Counted from the first letter of the stretch, positions 17,058-25,929 are shown. The stretch is DNA of 64,000 nt from Rhynchopus sp. YZ270_cl-10 (GCA_964035575.1 CAXIVB010000017.1:1-64000), one strand, 5' to 3'. Notes: generated by a model from the letters alone, not told the origin. Made by a program: numbers and translations.

Positions 17058-17239
17058 GTACACTGGTGAATGCGCCTCATCCCACCTGATTTGAGAAGTT
17101 AAGCACCAGCAGGCCTGGATAGTACTGGCGTGGGTGACCAGTATGTGAAATCCTAATGTGAGACTAAGTAGCCAAGTGGTTACCACTCAGGTCAACAAGT
17201 CTTTCATCGCAGGTTCAATACCCGGAGCGGATACCTTTT
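17058..17239 (+). pseudogene. 5S-tRNA composite, right arm
   Basis: 5S body starting at CACTGGTGAATGCGCCTC (5' third missing), then the same GTATGTGAAATCC joint and a tRNA-like part with TAGCCAAGTGGTTACC and B-box GGTTCAATACC, ending at T4. Head-to-head with the left arm. Confidence 0.7.
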
Positions 17240-17541
17240 CCTAATCGGGCGCACAGGGGGGTCATTTCCTAATCGGGCGCACAGGGGGGTCGGCTAATCG
17301 GGCGCACAGGGGGGTCCCCCTAATCGGGCGCACAGGGGGGTCGCCTAATCGGGCGCACAGGGGGGTCCTCCTAATCGGGCGCACAGGGGGGTCGGCTAAT
17401 CGGGCGCACAGGGGGGTCCCTAATCGGGCGCACAGGGGGGTTTTAGCCGGGCTCTTAATAGCCGTAAAACCCCCCTGTGCGCCCGATTAGGGACCCCCCT
17501 GTGCGCCCGATTAGGGGACCCCCCTGTGCGCCCGACTGGCC
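17240..17541. repeat. G-rich repeat array with strand flip
   Basis: About eight forward cores, then a hairpin centred near 17455 (TTTTAGCCGGGCTCTTAATA then AGCCGTAAAA), then three cores in the reverse orientation to the transposon end. Confidence 0.88.
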
Positions 17542-17549
17542 ATGATTTA
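17542..17549. repeat. 8-bp target duplication, right
   Basis: ATGATTTA, matching 15517-15524. Confidence 0.85.
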
Positions 17550-17625
17550 GGGCTTCAATGCGTTTAGCATGAAGGTGGAAATTTTGCTGAAAATCCCACA
17601 CAAAGGAAAAAGACACACAAAAAAG

Positions 17626-17698
17626 TGCGAGGTGCCAGGATCGAACTGACGACCTTAGGATTATGGGACCTACGCGCTCCCGACTGCGCCAACCTCGC
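17626..17698 (-). tRNA. tRNA-Met(CAT), elongator
   Basis: Acceptor GCGAGGT/ACCTCGC. Stem TAGGT/TCCTA with loop CCCATAA. It lacks the GGG:CCC initiator stem, so it is the elongator form. Confidence 0.93.
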
Positions 17699-17822
17699 CT
17701 TGATATTATCGTATCATTAAGAAATACATGGGGTGCAAATTTCTACAGGTTTGTGTGGCAAAAAAATTTTTTTGAGCCAAAAAATTTTATGGGCTTCTGT
17801 GAAAACAATGACAGTTGTAGAA

Positions 17823-17906
17823 CCTCTCGTAGCTCAATTGGTAGAGCGCTCGACTGTAGAATACTCGGTTATCGAGCGGTCGCTGGTTCGATTCCGGCCG
17901 AGAGGA
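17823..17906 (+). tRNA. tRNA-Tyr(GTA), intron-containing
   Basis: Acceptor CCTCTCG/CGAGAGG. Anticodon stem CTCGA/TCGAG encloses CTGTAG plus 12 further bases, so an ~11-nt intron follows position 37. Trypanosome tRNA-Tyr is known for an 11-nt intron. T arm GCTGG-TTCGATT-CCGGC. Only intron-bearing tRNA seen here. Confidence 0.94.
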
Positions 17907-17984
17907 TTTTTTTTCGTTTTCGTGTTCCAGATTATTTTCTGCAAACAGATGACTGCCTAAAAACAAAGAACGGTGAGAATTACA

Positions 17985-18066
17985 GCAGTCGTATCCAAGT
18001 GGTTACGGAGGTGGACTAGAAATCCATTGGGCTCTGCCCGCGCAGGTTCAAGTCCTGCCGACTGCG
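17985..18066 (+). tRNA. tRNA-Ser(AGA)
   Basis: Class II, 82 nt. Acceptor GCAGTCG/CGACTGC. Stem GTGGA/TCCAT with loop CTAGAAA. Long arm GGGCTCTGCCCG. Confidence 0.95.
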
Positions 18067-18164
18067 ATTCATTTTTTGTTCACAAATTTTCGTGCATTTT
18101 CGTCGTTTCTGTGCTCATTTTAGACCATTTTGATGCGCGAAAATAAATCAGAGTGAAGATTGTA

Positions 18165-18236
18165 TCCTCGGTAGTATAGAGGTCAGTATTTCCGCCTGTC
18201 ACGCGGAAGACCCGGGTTCAATTCCCGGCCGGGGAA
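18165..18236 (+). tRNA. tRNA-Asp(GTC), copy 1
   Basis: Acceptor TCCTCGG/CCGGGGA. Stem TCCGC/GCGGA with loop CTGTCAC. Same gene inverted at 24531. Confidence 0.96.
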
Positions 18237-18298
18237 TTCTTTTTTGTACAGGGCTCCCACTCATTGTTTCGTTTCTTTTCTGATGAAAATCAAATCAG

Positions 18299-18371
18299 GC
18301 CCCGTTGGCGCAATGGATAGCGCGTTGGACTTCGAATCCAAAGGTTGCGGGTTCGAGTCCCGCACGGGGTT
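18299..18371 (+). tRNA. tRNA-Arg(TCG)
   Basis: Acceptor GCCCCGT/ACGGGGT. Stem TTGGA/TCCAA with loop CTTCGAA. T arm GCGGG-TTCGAGT-CCCGC. Confidence 0.96.
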
Positions 18372-18641
18372 AACTTTTTGAACATTGTTTTTTTGAACTT
18401 TTTTGAAAACACAAAAAAGTGAGGTTGGTGTCAAGTGAAATCACAGTGGAACAACAGATACAAATTTGGGTCCAGTGGGAAGGGGTCTCCCAGGAATTTT
18501 GGATTTTTTGGCAGTCAACCCATCCAGAAGAACCTTAAAAAATCTTGGGAAAAACTTGAAAACTGGAAATTCTTTGAAAAGCTGACATTTCAGAATTTTT
18601 TTCTGAACATGAAAATTTTACTTCCTCCTAAAAAAAAGAAC
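18372..18641. other. Spacer, nothing recognised
   Basis: Starts with T runs that may end the Arg(TCG) transcript; otherwise featureless. Unit B 48005-48274. Confidence 0.5.
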
Positions 18642-18713
18642 TGCACTTACCGGGAGTCGAACCCGGGCCGCTCGCTTGGAAGGCGAGAATACTAACCGTT
18701 ATACCATAAGTGC
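18642..18713 (-). tRNA. tRNA-Gly(TCC)
   Basis: Acceptor GCACTTA/TAAGTGC. Stem CTCGC/GCGAG with loop CTTCCAA. By wobble it could also read GGG, covering the broken Gly(CCC). Confidence 0.95.
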
Positions 18714-18802
18714 TGTTACTTTCATGCAAAGTGTTTTCTTTGTGGGGGGCAATTTCAAAATAAAAAAAATTTGAAATTGTTCAAATTGCCCAAAAAAAGA
18801 AG

Positions 18803-18874
18803 CAACCGTGGCAGGACTCGAACCTGCAACCGCCTGATCCGTGGTCAGGCGCTCTTCCATTGAGCCACACGGTC
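18803..18874 (-). tRNA. tRNA-Arg(ACG)
   Basis: Acceptor GACCGTG/CACGGTT. Stem CCTGA/TCAGG with loop CCACGGA. T arm GCAGG-TTCGAGT-CCTGC. Confidence 0.94.
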
Positions 18875-18961
18875 CATGTCTTTAGGCAATAGTATTTTTT
18901 ATGTGGCCTGCATATTTTTGGAGTTGGAAAAAATGAAAATGGTTGATTGCACAGCTAAAAA

Positions 18962-19033
18962 AGCGGTTACCGAGAATTGAACTCGGGTCTCCCGTGCCAC
19001 AAACGGGTGTTCTAACCACTAAACCATAACCGC
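18962..19033 (-). tRNA. tRNA-His(GTG)
   Basis: Acceptor GCGGTTA/TAACCGC. Stem CCCGT/ACGGG with loop TTGTGGC. Base -1 is not G, so the His-specific G-1 would be added after transcription. Confidence 0.95.
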
Positions 19034-19149
19034 TTGAATATTCCCACTTATTGGGATCTCAGAAAGGGTTTTATTTCCTGGGATATTGTGAAATATTTTT
19101 CAAACATGCAACGAGCGGCAACTCGAGCACAATTTCGACTAATATCGTA

Positions 19150-19220
19150 GCGTAATTGGTCTAGTGGTAGAATGGCCCCCCGCCACGGGGTCGGCCCGGG
19201 TTCGATTCCCGGATTACGCA
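19150..19220 (+). tRNA. tRNA-Gly(GCC)
   Basis: 71 nt. Acceptor GCGTAAT/ATTACGC. Stem GCCCC/GGGGT with loop CCGCCAC. T arm CCGGG-TTCGATT-CCCGG. Confidence 0.95.
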
Positions 19221-19564
19221 CTCTCTTTTTGCGTTTGGCAAAAGCAAAACAATATGTTTCGGACAGTTTCAGGTCGGTCACAAACTCGTTCAAAACGAAA
19301 AAGTGGAAATGATATGTACTCTTTCTTGCGTAAGGATTATTAGTAGAGAAAAAAATTTCTTGTCTGATGATACGGGTTTTTGCTCGACATAGTTTGCGAG
19401 TAAGTCAGTTCGGTCACAACTTCCATCACAATTGCAAAAAAAATTGGGACTACAACATGTTCATAAACCCAACCTGACTTACATGTTTATTTCTTCACAA
19501 AATTCCCAGTAAATAAACATGCACATCAGTATGGCCGGTGCGCTGGTCAGAGACATCACGTTTG
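19221..19564. other. Spacer, nothing recognised
   Basis: AT-rich, with an imperfect inverted pair AAGTCAG/CTGACTT. No gene. Unit B 48854-49197. Confidence 0.5.
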
Positions 19565-19855
19565 CGGGCCAACCCCTCTGTGCGCCCGATTAGGAACCCC
19601 CCTGTGCGCCCGATTAGGGACCCCCCTGTGCGCCCGGTTAGCTTTACCCCCCTGTGCGCCCGATTAGGAATATCCCCCTGTGCGCCCGATAAGCTTACCC
19701 CCCTGTGCGCCCGATTAGGAACCCCCCTGTGCGCCCGATTAGCTTACCCCCCTGTGCGCCCGATTAGGGACCCCCCTGTGCGCCCGGTTAGCTTTACCCC
19801 CCTGTGCGCCCGATTAGGAATATCCCCCTGTGCGCCCGATTAGGAACCACTCTGT
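19565..19855 (-). repeat. G-rich repeat array, isolated
   Basis: Eleven or so minus-strand copies of the transposon's core (CCTGTGCGCCCGATTAG), with linkers AAC, GGA, CTTTA and AATAT. No 5S/tRNA composite or matching target duplication is visible, so it is probably an eroded relative of the transposon. Unit B 49198-49488. Confidence 0.85.
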
Positions 19856-20342
19856 GCACCTACCTAGTCACTGTGACCAGGTGCCCCTACTAATATGCCT
19901 TACCAATATGGCCTGGGCTGTGGTATGTCGGGTGTACTACATGCTGGGACCTAAAGAGGAACCACATGCTGGAACACGGCTTTAAGCCCCCACCCATTTC
20001 AGCTGTGGTTCCTACTGTGCCCAGTCACTGTGACCAGGTGCCTGGTCAGATCTGACCAGGTACCCTTACTAATATGCCTGACCAATATGGCCAGGGGTGG
20101 TATGTCGGGTGCACAAGGGAGTTTCACGATGGGTTATCTTATGCACAGGTACAGTGGATGTAGAAAACCCACAAACCCATTGTGTGTGGGTTTTCTGGCA
20201 TAGGACTGTATGGAAAGTGCACGGGTCCACCACAGTACAACCAGTCATGCACCAAGGGACACTGGCTGTTTTATCACTTTTTGAACTTTTTTAGACACTG
20301 CCAAACCTTCTCCATAATCTGAGATCTTGGGAAACAAGATAA
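19856..20342. repeat. Repeat-rich spacer
   Basis: An internal duplication with TAATATGCC..ACCAATATGGCC appears twice, each followed by GGTATGTCGGGTG, which resembles the transposon end. Also CAGTCACTGTGACCAGG-type palindromes and ACCCACA..TGTGTGGGT. No gene. Unit B 49489-49975. Confidence 0.6.
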
Positions 20343-20414
20343 GCTCGTGTGGCGCAATGGAAGCGCGTCGGTTCCCGACGCCGGAGGTTGCGGGTTCGAT
20401 CCCCGCCGCGAGTA
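20343..20414 (+). tRNA. tRNA-Arg(CCG)
   Basis: Acceptor GCTCGTG/CGCGAGT. D stem GCGC/GCGC and T arm GCGGG-TTCGATC-CCCGC align with Arg(TCG) at 18299. In that register the anticodon stem is TCGGT/GCCGG with loop TCCCGAC, anticodon CCG and C rather than U at position 33. A competing hairpin CGTCGG-TTC-CCGACG exists. The identity is the best reading, not certain. Confidence 0.8.
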
Positions 20415-20551
20415 CTTTTTATTCATTCCAAAATATTTTTAGATTTCCTTCTTCTCAGAGATTTCTTGTCACAAAACTTTGCCAAATTGAAAATTCAGAA
20501 ATGCGAAAATATCAAAAAACAGCTCCGAAATTTGAAAGCAATCAAAAAGGA

Positions 20552-20623
20552 TTCCCCCTCCGGGGTTTGAACCCGGGTCGCCTGGGTGAAAGCCAGGTAT
20601 ACTAACCACTGTACTAAAGGGGA
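20552..20623 (-). tRNA. tRNA-Glu(TTC)
   Basis: Acceptor TCCCCTT/AGGGGGA. Stem CCTGG/CCAGG with loop CTTTCAC. T arm CCGGG-TTCAAAC-CCCGG. Confidence 0.95.
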
Positions 20624-20721
20624 GGTGATACTTAGGCACAATCCAAAAAGGGTACTTTTGTGCAAGCTACACGGAGTTTCAAACGAAAAAAAAAATTAAA
20701 AATGAAAATCCAAAAAGACAA

Positions 20722-20793
20722 GGGCTCGGCGGGGAATTGAACCCCGGACCTCTCGCACCCTAAGCGAGAATCATGCCACTAGACCACCGAGCC
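20722..20793 (-). tRNA. tRNA-Pro(AGG)
   Basis: Acceptor GGCTCGG/CCGAGCC. Stem CTCGC/GCGAG with loop TTAGGGT. A34 implies inosine decoding. Confidence 0.96.
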
Positions 20794-20907
20794 ACGAATT
20801 CTCTCGCATTCTCTTCGTAACGCGGCCATATGTTTCCATCATTCCTTGTGTGTGTTTTCGTTTTGAATAAGGTCCCCATGTAAATGCTGTCTTCGCTAAC
20901 AATCAGA

Positions 20908-20980
20908 TCCTCCTTGGCGCAGTCGGTAGCGCGTCAGGCTGTTAACCTGCAGGTCGTTGGTTCGAACCCAACAGGAGGAG
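20908..20980 (+). tRNA. tRNA-Asn(GTT), copy 2
   Basis: Same sequence as 13329-13401, with the same preceding AGA/AGG context but different flanks, so a dispersed duplicate. Confidence 0.96.
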
Positions 20981-21236
20981 ATTTTTCATTTTTTTGAGTT
21001 TTTGACTCTATTTTTTAATTTTGAGCTAAAAATCCACATTGTGTGTCATCTTGATGTTGGAACTATTTTTCAGGATTTCCAAGGTTGTCCCACCAAAAAA
21101 ACCAAACATCTTTGGATGCTGACATAACTTGAAGATTCTTGACCTGAAGATAAAACAGATTTTGTCAGGTTTTTTTTTTGAGTTTGAAAAAGTTCAGAAC
21201 AGAATGAAAAAAGGGATCGATGCAGTGTATAAAAAA

Positions 21237-21318
21237 CGCGAACGGCAAGGTTCGAACTTGCGCATGCAGAGCACACTCGCTTAGCAGGCGAGCCCCGTAA
21301 CCACTTGGGTACGTCCGC
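21237..21318 (-). tRNA. tRNA-Ser(GCT)
   Basis: Class II, 82 nt. Acceptor GCGGACG/CGTTCGC. Stem CTCGC/GCGAG with loop CTGCTAA. T arm GCAAG-TTCGAAC-CTTGC. Confidence 0.95.
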
Positions 21319-21537
21319 TTAATTACCTGTCAGTACTTAGGACGAAGCTTGTACTTTGTTTAACGACACGTTAGTGATCACTTGCGTGGTCACCAAAAAT
21401 CATCGCAATTGTGACCACCAAAAAAAATTTTTGGGCACGATTTCGCACGATGGCGGGCTCATTGCACGACGGCCGACACACCATGTTTTCTCACAAATAA
21501 AAAAAATCCAGAAAAATTCAGGTATCAATACAAAAAG

Positions 21538-21610
21538 CACCTCCCGCGGGGCTCGAACCCGCGACCACAAGGTTAAGGGCCTTGCGCTCTACCGACTGAG
21601 CTAGGGAGGC
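21538..21610 (-). tRNA. tRNA-Lys(CTT), copy 2
   Basis: Reverse-strand duplicate of 14400-14472. Confidence 0.96.
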
Positions 21611-21712
21611 TCATATTAACTTAAATCAAAGAATCAACATGGGGTACTTGTGTGTACCTGCAGCCACCAAATTTTCCATCGTTGTTGCGTGAACAAAAGG
21701 ATCCGGATTATC

Positions 21713-21784
21713 TCTCCTATGGTGTAGTGGTTAGCACCCTGGACTTTGAATCCAGTAGCCGCGGTTCAAACCCGCGTGGGAGAA
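21713..21784 (+). tRNA. tRNA-Gln(TTG)
   Basis: Acceptor TCTCCTA/TGGGAGA. Stem CTGGA/TCCAG with loop CTTTGAA. Reads CAA. Confidence 0.96.
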
Positions 21785-21899
21785 CTTTTCTTTTTCCAAG
21801 TGTTTTCAATATTTTTTGGAGCTTTGTCACACACATCTTCAATCTTTGCATTTGATGGCAAAAACATAAATCACAGAAATCAAACGAAAAGGTAAAGAA

Positions 21900-21981
21900 C
21901 GCTGACGGCAGGGTTCGAACCTGCGCGGGCAGAGCCCAGTGGATTTCAAGTCCACCTCCGTAACCACTTGGATACGTCAGC
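21900..21981 (-). tRNA. tRNA-Ser(TGA)
   Basis: Class II. Acceptor GCTGACG/CGTCAGC. Stem GTGGA/TCCAC with loop CTTGAAA. Confidence 0.96.
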
Positions 21982-22058
21982 ATAGTTGAGGAAGTACAAC
22001 GCCCCAGATCCTGAAAATGGGCACAAAAAAGAGAATCCAATCGATCCAAAAAAGTAGG

Positions 22059-22130
22059 CACCCGCCGTGGGGATCGAACCCACGACCATTGGATTAAAAG
22101 TCCAACGCTCTACCGCTGAGCTAGGCGGGC
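22059..22130 (-). tRNA. tRNA-Lys(TTT)
   Basis: Acceptor GCCCGCC/GGCGGGT. Stem TTGGA/TCCAA with loop CTTTTAA. T arm GTGGG-TTCGATC-CCCAC. Confidence 0.96.
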
Positions 22131-22245
22131 ATTCGTTTTAAAGGAAAGAGTCAATTTCAAGGCTTGTTCAGTTCTTGAAAAAAAACTGACAAAAAAGACG
22201 AACAGAACGTGCCCCAAGTACCTCTCCTTGAGGGACATTTATCAG

Positions 22246-22317
22246 GGGCGTTTAGCTCAGTGGTAGAGCGCCCGTTCTGCATACGGGAGGCCGAGGGTTC
22301 GAACCCCTCAATGTCCA
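22246..22317 (+). tRNA. tRNA-Ala(TGC)
   Basis: Acceptor GGGCGTT/AATGTCC. Stem CCCGT/ACGGG with loop TCTGCAT. Close in body to Ala(CGC) at 28797. Confidence 0.95.
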
Positions 22318-22384
22318 TTTTTTTGCCATATTTTGTTGATTATTTTTTGGTTGGGCCAGTCAAACACACAAAAATATGAACTGA

Positions 22385-23010
22385 CATCATTGTGCAGTGC
22401 CTGCGATGAGGATGTGTGTGATGGTCCAATTGGCGAGTCTGACCTCATAATGCGTTCAGGAACATCCAAATGACCCATTTTCCCAACGTTTTCACATTTT
22501 TGAGCATTTTGCTATTACGCAATAGTGGTACAATAGGCATTTTACTGGGTCATTTTAACCAACTCTATCAGGACACTTCTGATGCTCCAATTGGCGATTC
22601 TGACCTCATAATGGCTTCATGAGCAGCCGAATAACCCGTTTTCCCAATATTTTCACATTTTTGAACGTTTTGCCATTCGTGGAATGGTGGCACAAAAGTC
22701 ATTTTAGTGGGTCATTTTCGCCAACTCGATCAGGGCACTTCTGGTGCTCCAATTTGCGGTTCTGACCTCATAATGGATTCAAGAGCACCCAAATAACCCA
22801 TTTTCCCAACGTTTTCACATTTTAGACTATTTTTGCTATTGCGGAATGGCAGTACAATAGGCAGTTTACTGGGTCATTTTCGCCAACTCGATCAGGATAC
22901 TTCTGATGCTCTAATCACATCGTTTAACCTCATAATGCATTCAGGAGCACCCAAATAACCCATTTTCCCAATGTTTTCGCATTTTTGACCACTTTGCTGT
23001 TGCAGAGTAT
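22385..23010 (-). repeat. Inverted satellite array, ~160-bp period
   Basis: Four diverged copies with TGATGCTCCAATTTGCGGTT, CTGACCTCATAATGG and CCCATTTTCCCAACGTTTTC, the reverse complement of the 172-bp satellite family at 319. Unit B 52018-52643. Confidence 0.82.
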
Positions 23011-23102
23011 CAGTAAGATGAGGTCATGCAAATACAGTTTTGTGCACAATAGAAAAAAATAGTGTGTACCCCAGCTTGGCGATTCCTTTCGTCATTATTG
23101 TC

Positions 23103-23175
23103 GGTCGTGTAGCTCAGTCGGTAGAGCATTGGTCTAATAAGCCAACGGTCCCAGGTTCGAGCCCTGTCACGACCA
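23103..23175 (+). tRNA. tRNA-Ile(AAT)
   Basis: Acceptor GGTCGTG/CACGACC. Stem TTGGT/GCCAA with loop CTAATAA. T arm CCAGG-TTCGAGC-CCTGT. Confidence 0.95.
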
Positions 23176-23255
23176 ATACTTTTTCTACTACTTTGACTTT
23201 GACCTGTTGTCAAAAAATGTTGGCCGTGTAAAAAATATGCATACCCTAAAACAAG

Positions 23256-23262
23256 GCCTCTT

Positions 23263-23311
<49 letters not shown>

Positions 23312-23328
23312 AATCCCAGGTGGAGGCA
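23256..23328 (+). tRNA. tRNA-Phe(GAA)
   Basis: GCCTCTT/TGGAGGC with a weak seventh pair. Stem CAGA/TCTG with loop CTGAAGA. The D-loop and T-arm (TCCCTGG-TTCAATC) are typical eukaryotic Phe. Only Phe gene in the unit. Confidence 0.95.
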
Positions 23329-23972
23329 CTTCTCTTTTTTCCCCTCAACTCTAATAACAATTTTCAAGGTGCGCTGTGCTACTACATTGGAAAAGTGCGC
23401 TGTGCTACTACATCCCAATTTTTTGGACGAAAATTTTTTGGTATGTCGGGCGCACAGCTCAGACCCCGATATGGGCGCACAGAACACCCCCCCATTGTGG
23501 GCGCACAGAACAGGCCCTCCGTTGTGGGCGCACAGCTCACTGTGTGCTGTGCAAGTTTCAGCATATGGCTTCTGGCAACAAAAACTTAAAAAAAAATTTT
23601 GGCCGAAAATTATTTTTTGGCCTGCAATCAAGTTGAGCTGAGATGCTATGTAACATGTAAGTCAGTCTGTTTCATGTTTCCGCTGATCAAAGTTCGTTCG
23701 AGATGGAAAGGACTGAAAAGGAAGCACATGTGGAAAAGGAAGCACATGTGGAAATGTTAAGGAATCCCCACCCATTTCCGCATGTGCTTCCGGCAACAAA
23801 AACTGATTGCTCCGGGATTTGATTTTGGTACCATTTTTCACCAAATCCAAAAAAATTGGCAGAGTAGCACAGCCGCAAACGTTAGCATTATGACACGTGT
23901 TTGCGGATGTGCTCTCACCCCCAAAAAAAATGGGCAATACAAGGCCAAAAAACAAACGCACAAAAAGAAGTG
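23329..23972. repeat. Spacer with transposon-end relic
   Basis: GGTATGTCGGGCGCACAG at 23441-23458 matches the transposon end and is followed by three more GGGCGCACAG cores with diverged linkers. Also GTGCGCTGTGCTACTACAT twice and GGAAGCACATGTGG twice plus its complement. CAACAAAAACT recurs at 23575 and 23794. No gene. Unit B 52962-53605. Confidence 0.65.
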
Positions 23973-24046
23973 TACACCTATCCGGGTTTGAACCGGAGAC
24001 CTCCTCGGTGTTAACGAGGCGTCATAACCAACTAGACCATAGGTGC
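23973..24046 (-). tRNA. tRNA-Val(AAC)
   Basis: 74 nt. Acceptor GCACCTA/TAGGTGT. Stem CCTCG/CGAGG with loop TTAACAC. T arm TCCGG-TTCAAAC-CCGGA. Confidence 0.95.
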
Positions 24047-24167
24047 TGACATTTATATGGTTCGTAGAAACGAGATGGTGTGTGCATTCACCACCCAAAA
24101 CCCAAAACTGTGTCAAAATAAAAAAAATTTTGGACAGAAGAAAATGGGAATATGGGTACAAAACGAA

Positions 24168-24239
24168 GGCTTAGTGGTCTAGTGGCATGATTCTCGCTTT
24201 GGGTGCGAGAGGTCCAGGGTTCGATTCCCTGCTGAGCCC
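24168..24239 (+). tRNA. tRNA-Pro(TGG)
   Basis: As Pro(CGG) at 13934 apart from loop TTTGGGT. Confidence 0.96.
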
Positions 24240-24346
24240 CTCTTTTTTTCAAGTTTTTGTGTCACAGATTTTTTGTCAGAAAAACAAATTGTGAAAAAAA
24301 CTGATCCCTTGAAAAATTGATTCTGGACAATAGAAGGAAAAAAGTG

Positions 24347-24428
24347 TGACAGGAGTGGGGTTTGAACCCACGCCTCCGAAGAGAAAGGAACTTGAGTCCT
24401 CCGCCTTAGACCTCTCGGCCATCCTGCC
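24347..24428 (-). tRNA. tRNA-Leu(CAA)
   Basis: Class II. Acceptor GGCAGGA/TCCTGTC. Stem GAGGA/TCCTT with loop CTCAAGT. Variable arm TCTCTTCGGAGG. Reads UUG; no Leu(TAA) partner for UUA is in the unit. Confidence 0.95.
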
Positions 24429-24530
24429 TTGCCAACAGATTTATATTAGAAATGAAATGAGAATGATGAGAAAGGACAACCAAAACAGAGCAAAAGGAAA
24501 AACAGAAAAAAACACAACACATAAAAAGAA

Positions 24531-24602
24531 TTCCCCGGCCGGGAATTGAACCCGGGTCTTCCGCGTGACAGGCGGAAATACTGACCTCTATACTACCGAG
24601 GA
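24531..24602 (-). tRNA. tRNA-Asp(GTC), copy 2
   Basis: Reverse-strand duplicate of 18165-18236. Confidence 0.96.
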
Positions 24603-24690
24603 TACAATGAAGCCTGTTTTTAAAAAGAATGCGTCCAGAGAAAGTCTTCAATCGCACCGGATCTGAAAAATAAAAAACAAAGAAAAGAAT

Positions 24691-24763
24691 TACCCCATGT
24701 GGGACTCGAACCCACAACCTTTGGATTAGAAGTCCAACGCGCTATCCATTGCGCCAATGGGGC
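24691..24763 (-). tRNA. tRNA-Arg(TCT)
   Basis: Acceptor GCCCCAT/ATGGGGT. Stem TTGGA/TCCAA with loop CTTCTAA. Sister of Arg(TCG). Confidence 0.96.
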
Positions 24764-24855
24764 TTGTTTCATATTCTTTTCTCGTTTTAAGGAAGTGTCC
24801 CTTCATGGTCAACAACACCTGTAAAAAATTGTGAAGGAAATTCAAAAATGAAAAG

Positions 24856-24928
24856 TACAACTAGCTGGGATTGAACCAGCGATCTTCCGCGTGTAAGGCG
24901 GACGTCCTAACCACTAGACGATAGCTGC
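24856..24928 (-). tRNA. tRNA-Val(TAC)
   Basis: Acceptor GCAGCTA/TAGTTGT. Stem TCCGC/GCGGA with loop CTTACAC. T arm GCTGG-TTCAATC-CCAGC. Confidence 0.95.
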
Positions 24929-25029
24929 CCAAACTTAGTGAGATGTTGGCAAGGGTCTGACCAACTTTTTTTTGGTGTTCAAAAAATTTTTTTCAAGTCA
25001 AAAAAATGGGTTCACTGAAAAAGGTTTTC

Positions 25030-25102
25030 TAGCAGAGATAGGTTTCGATCCTATGACCTGTGGGTTATGAGCCCACCGCGCTGACCACTGCGCCACTCTG
25101 CT
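25030..25102 (-). tRNA. Initiator tRNA-Met(CAT)
   Basis: AGCAGAG/CTCTGCT gives the A1:U72 pair of eukaryotic initiators. Stem GTGGG/CCCAC with loop CTCATAA holds the GGG:CCC signature. T loop region GGATCGAAACC, with A54-type AUCGAAA rather than TTCGA, is also initiator-like. Confidence 0.96.
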
Positions 25103-25152
25103 TCTAATTACTTCCAACGATGTTTTCTACATGCCCAGCTTAAAAAAGGCTA

Positions 25153-25205
25153 TGCGACCGCCGGGAATCGAACCCGGGTCGAACCCTTGGGAGGGGTCCA
25201 TCATG
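25153..25205 (-). pseudogene. tRNA-Gly(CCC), 3' part
   Basis: Reads on the minus strand CATGATGGACCCCTCCCAAG then GGTTCGACCCGGG and an acceptor 3' strand CGGTCGC. The missing 5' part is at 27223-27248. Between them lies transposon 2. Without the duplicated CATGATGG the two parts make a 71-nt tRNA with stem GACCC/GGGTT, loop CTCCCAA and acceptor GCGACCG/CGGTCGC. The same interruption is present in unit B. Confidence 0.9.
25198..25205. repeat. 8-bp target duplication, left
   Basis: CCATCATG, repeated at 27223-27230. It lies inside the tRNA-Gly(CCC) D arm region. Confidence 0.88.
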
Positions 25206-25507
25206 GGCCAGTCGGGCGCACAGGGGGGTCCCCTAATCGGGCGCACAGGGGGGTCCCTAATCGGGCGCACAGGGGGGTTTTACGGCTATTAAGAGCCCGG
25301 CTAAAACCCCCCTGTGCGCCCGATTAGGGACCCCCCTGTGCGCCCGATTAGCCGACCCCCCTGTGCGCCCGATTAGGAGGACCCCCCTGTGCGCCCGATT
25401 AGGCGACCCCCCTGTGCGCCCGATTAGGGGGACCCCCCTGTGCGCCCGATTAGCCGACCCCCCTGTGCGCCCGATTAGGAAATGACCCCCCTGTGCGCCC
25501 GATTAGG

Positions 25508-25689
25508 AAAAGGTATCCGCTCCGGGTATTGAACCTGCGATGAAAGACTTGTTGACCTGAGTGGTAACCACTTGGCTACTTAGTCTCACATTAGGATTTC
25601 ACATACTGGTCACCCACGCCAGTACTATCCAGGCCTGCTGGTGCTTAACTTCTCAAATCAGGTGGGATGAGGCGCATTCACCAGTGTAC
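25508..25689 (-). pseudogene. 5S-tRNA composite in transposon 2, left
   Basis: Mirror of 17058-17239: tRNA-like B-box side first on the plus strand, then the 5S body GCCTGCTGGTGCTTAACTTC. Confidence 0.7.
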
Positions 25690-25862
25690 GGGTGAATACA
25701 CCCTGTCCCTACAGAGTTGAGAAGTTAAGTACCAGTAGGCCTGGATAGTACTGGCGTGGGTGACCAGTATGTGAAATCCTTATGTGAGACTTAGTAGCCA
25801 AGTGGTTACAACTCAGGTCAACAAATCTCGCGGTCTCGGATTCAATCCTCAGAGAGATCCTC
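25690..25862 (+). pseudogene. 5S-tRNA composite in transposon 2, right
   Basis: Mirror of 16885-17057. The 5S body has GAGAAGTTAAGTACCAGTAG; the tRNA-like part ends GGATTCAATCCTCAGAG. Confidence 0.7.
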
Positions 25863-25929
25863 CACATATGTCTTGCAGGTTTGTGTCATTCTCTTACATA
25901 CCTTCGTGTTCGTTTAGTCAACGTTATCT

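Larger units (their letters stand above)
15525..17541 (+). mobile_element. Non-autonomous DNA transposon, copy 1 (2,017 bp)
   Basis: Ends GGTATGTCGGGCGCACAGGG and, inverted, GGCCAGTCGGGCGCACAGGG. It is flanked by ATGATTTA duplications. Contents in order: ~10 G-rich CTAATCGGGCGCACAGG-type repeats, a unique ~130 bp, a 73-bp minisatellite, mirrored 5S/tRNA composites, more G-rich repeats, and a hairpin where the array flips strand. No transposase. The 8-bp duplication fits Merlin or hAT superfamilies; I cannot choose on sequence alone. Unit B copy 45231-47174 (1,944 bp, one 73-bp repeat fewer). Confidence 0.85.
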
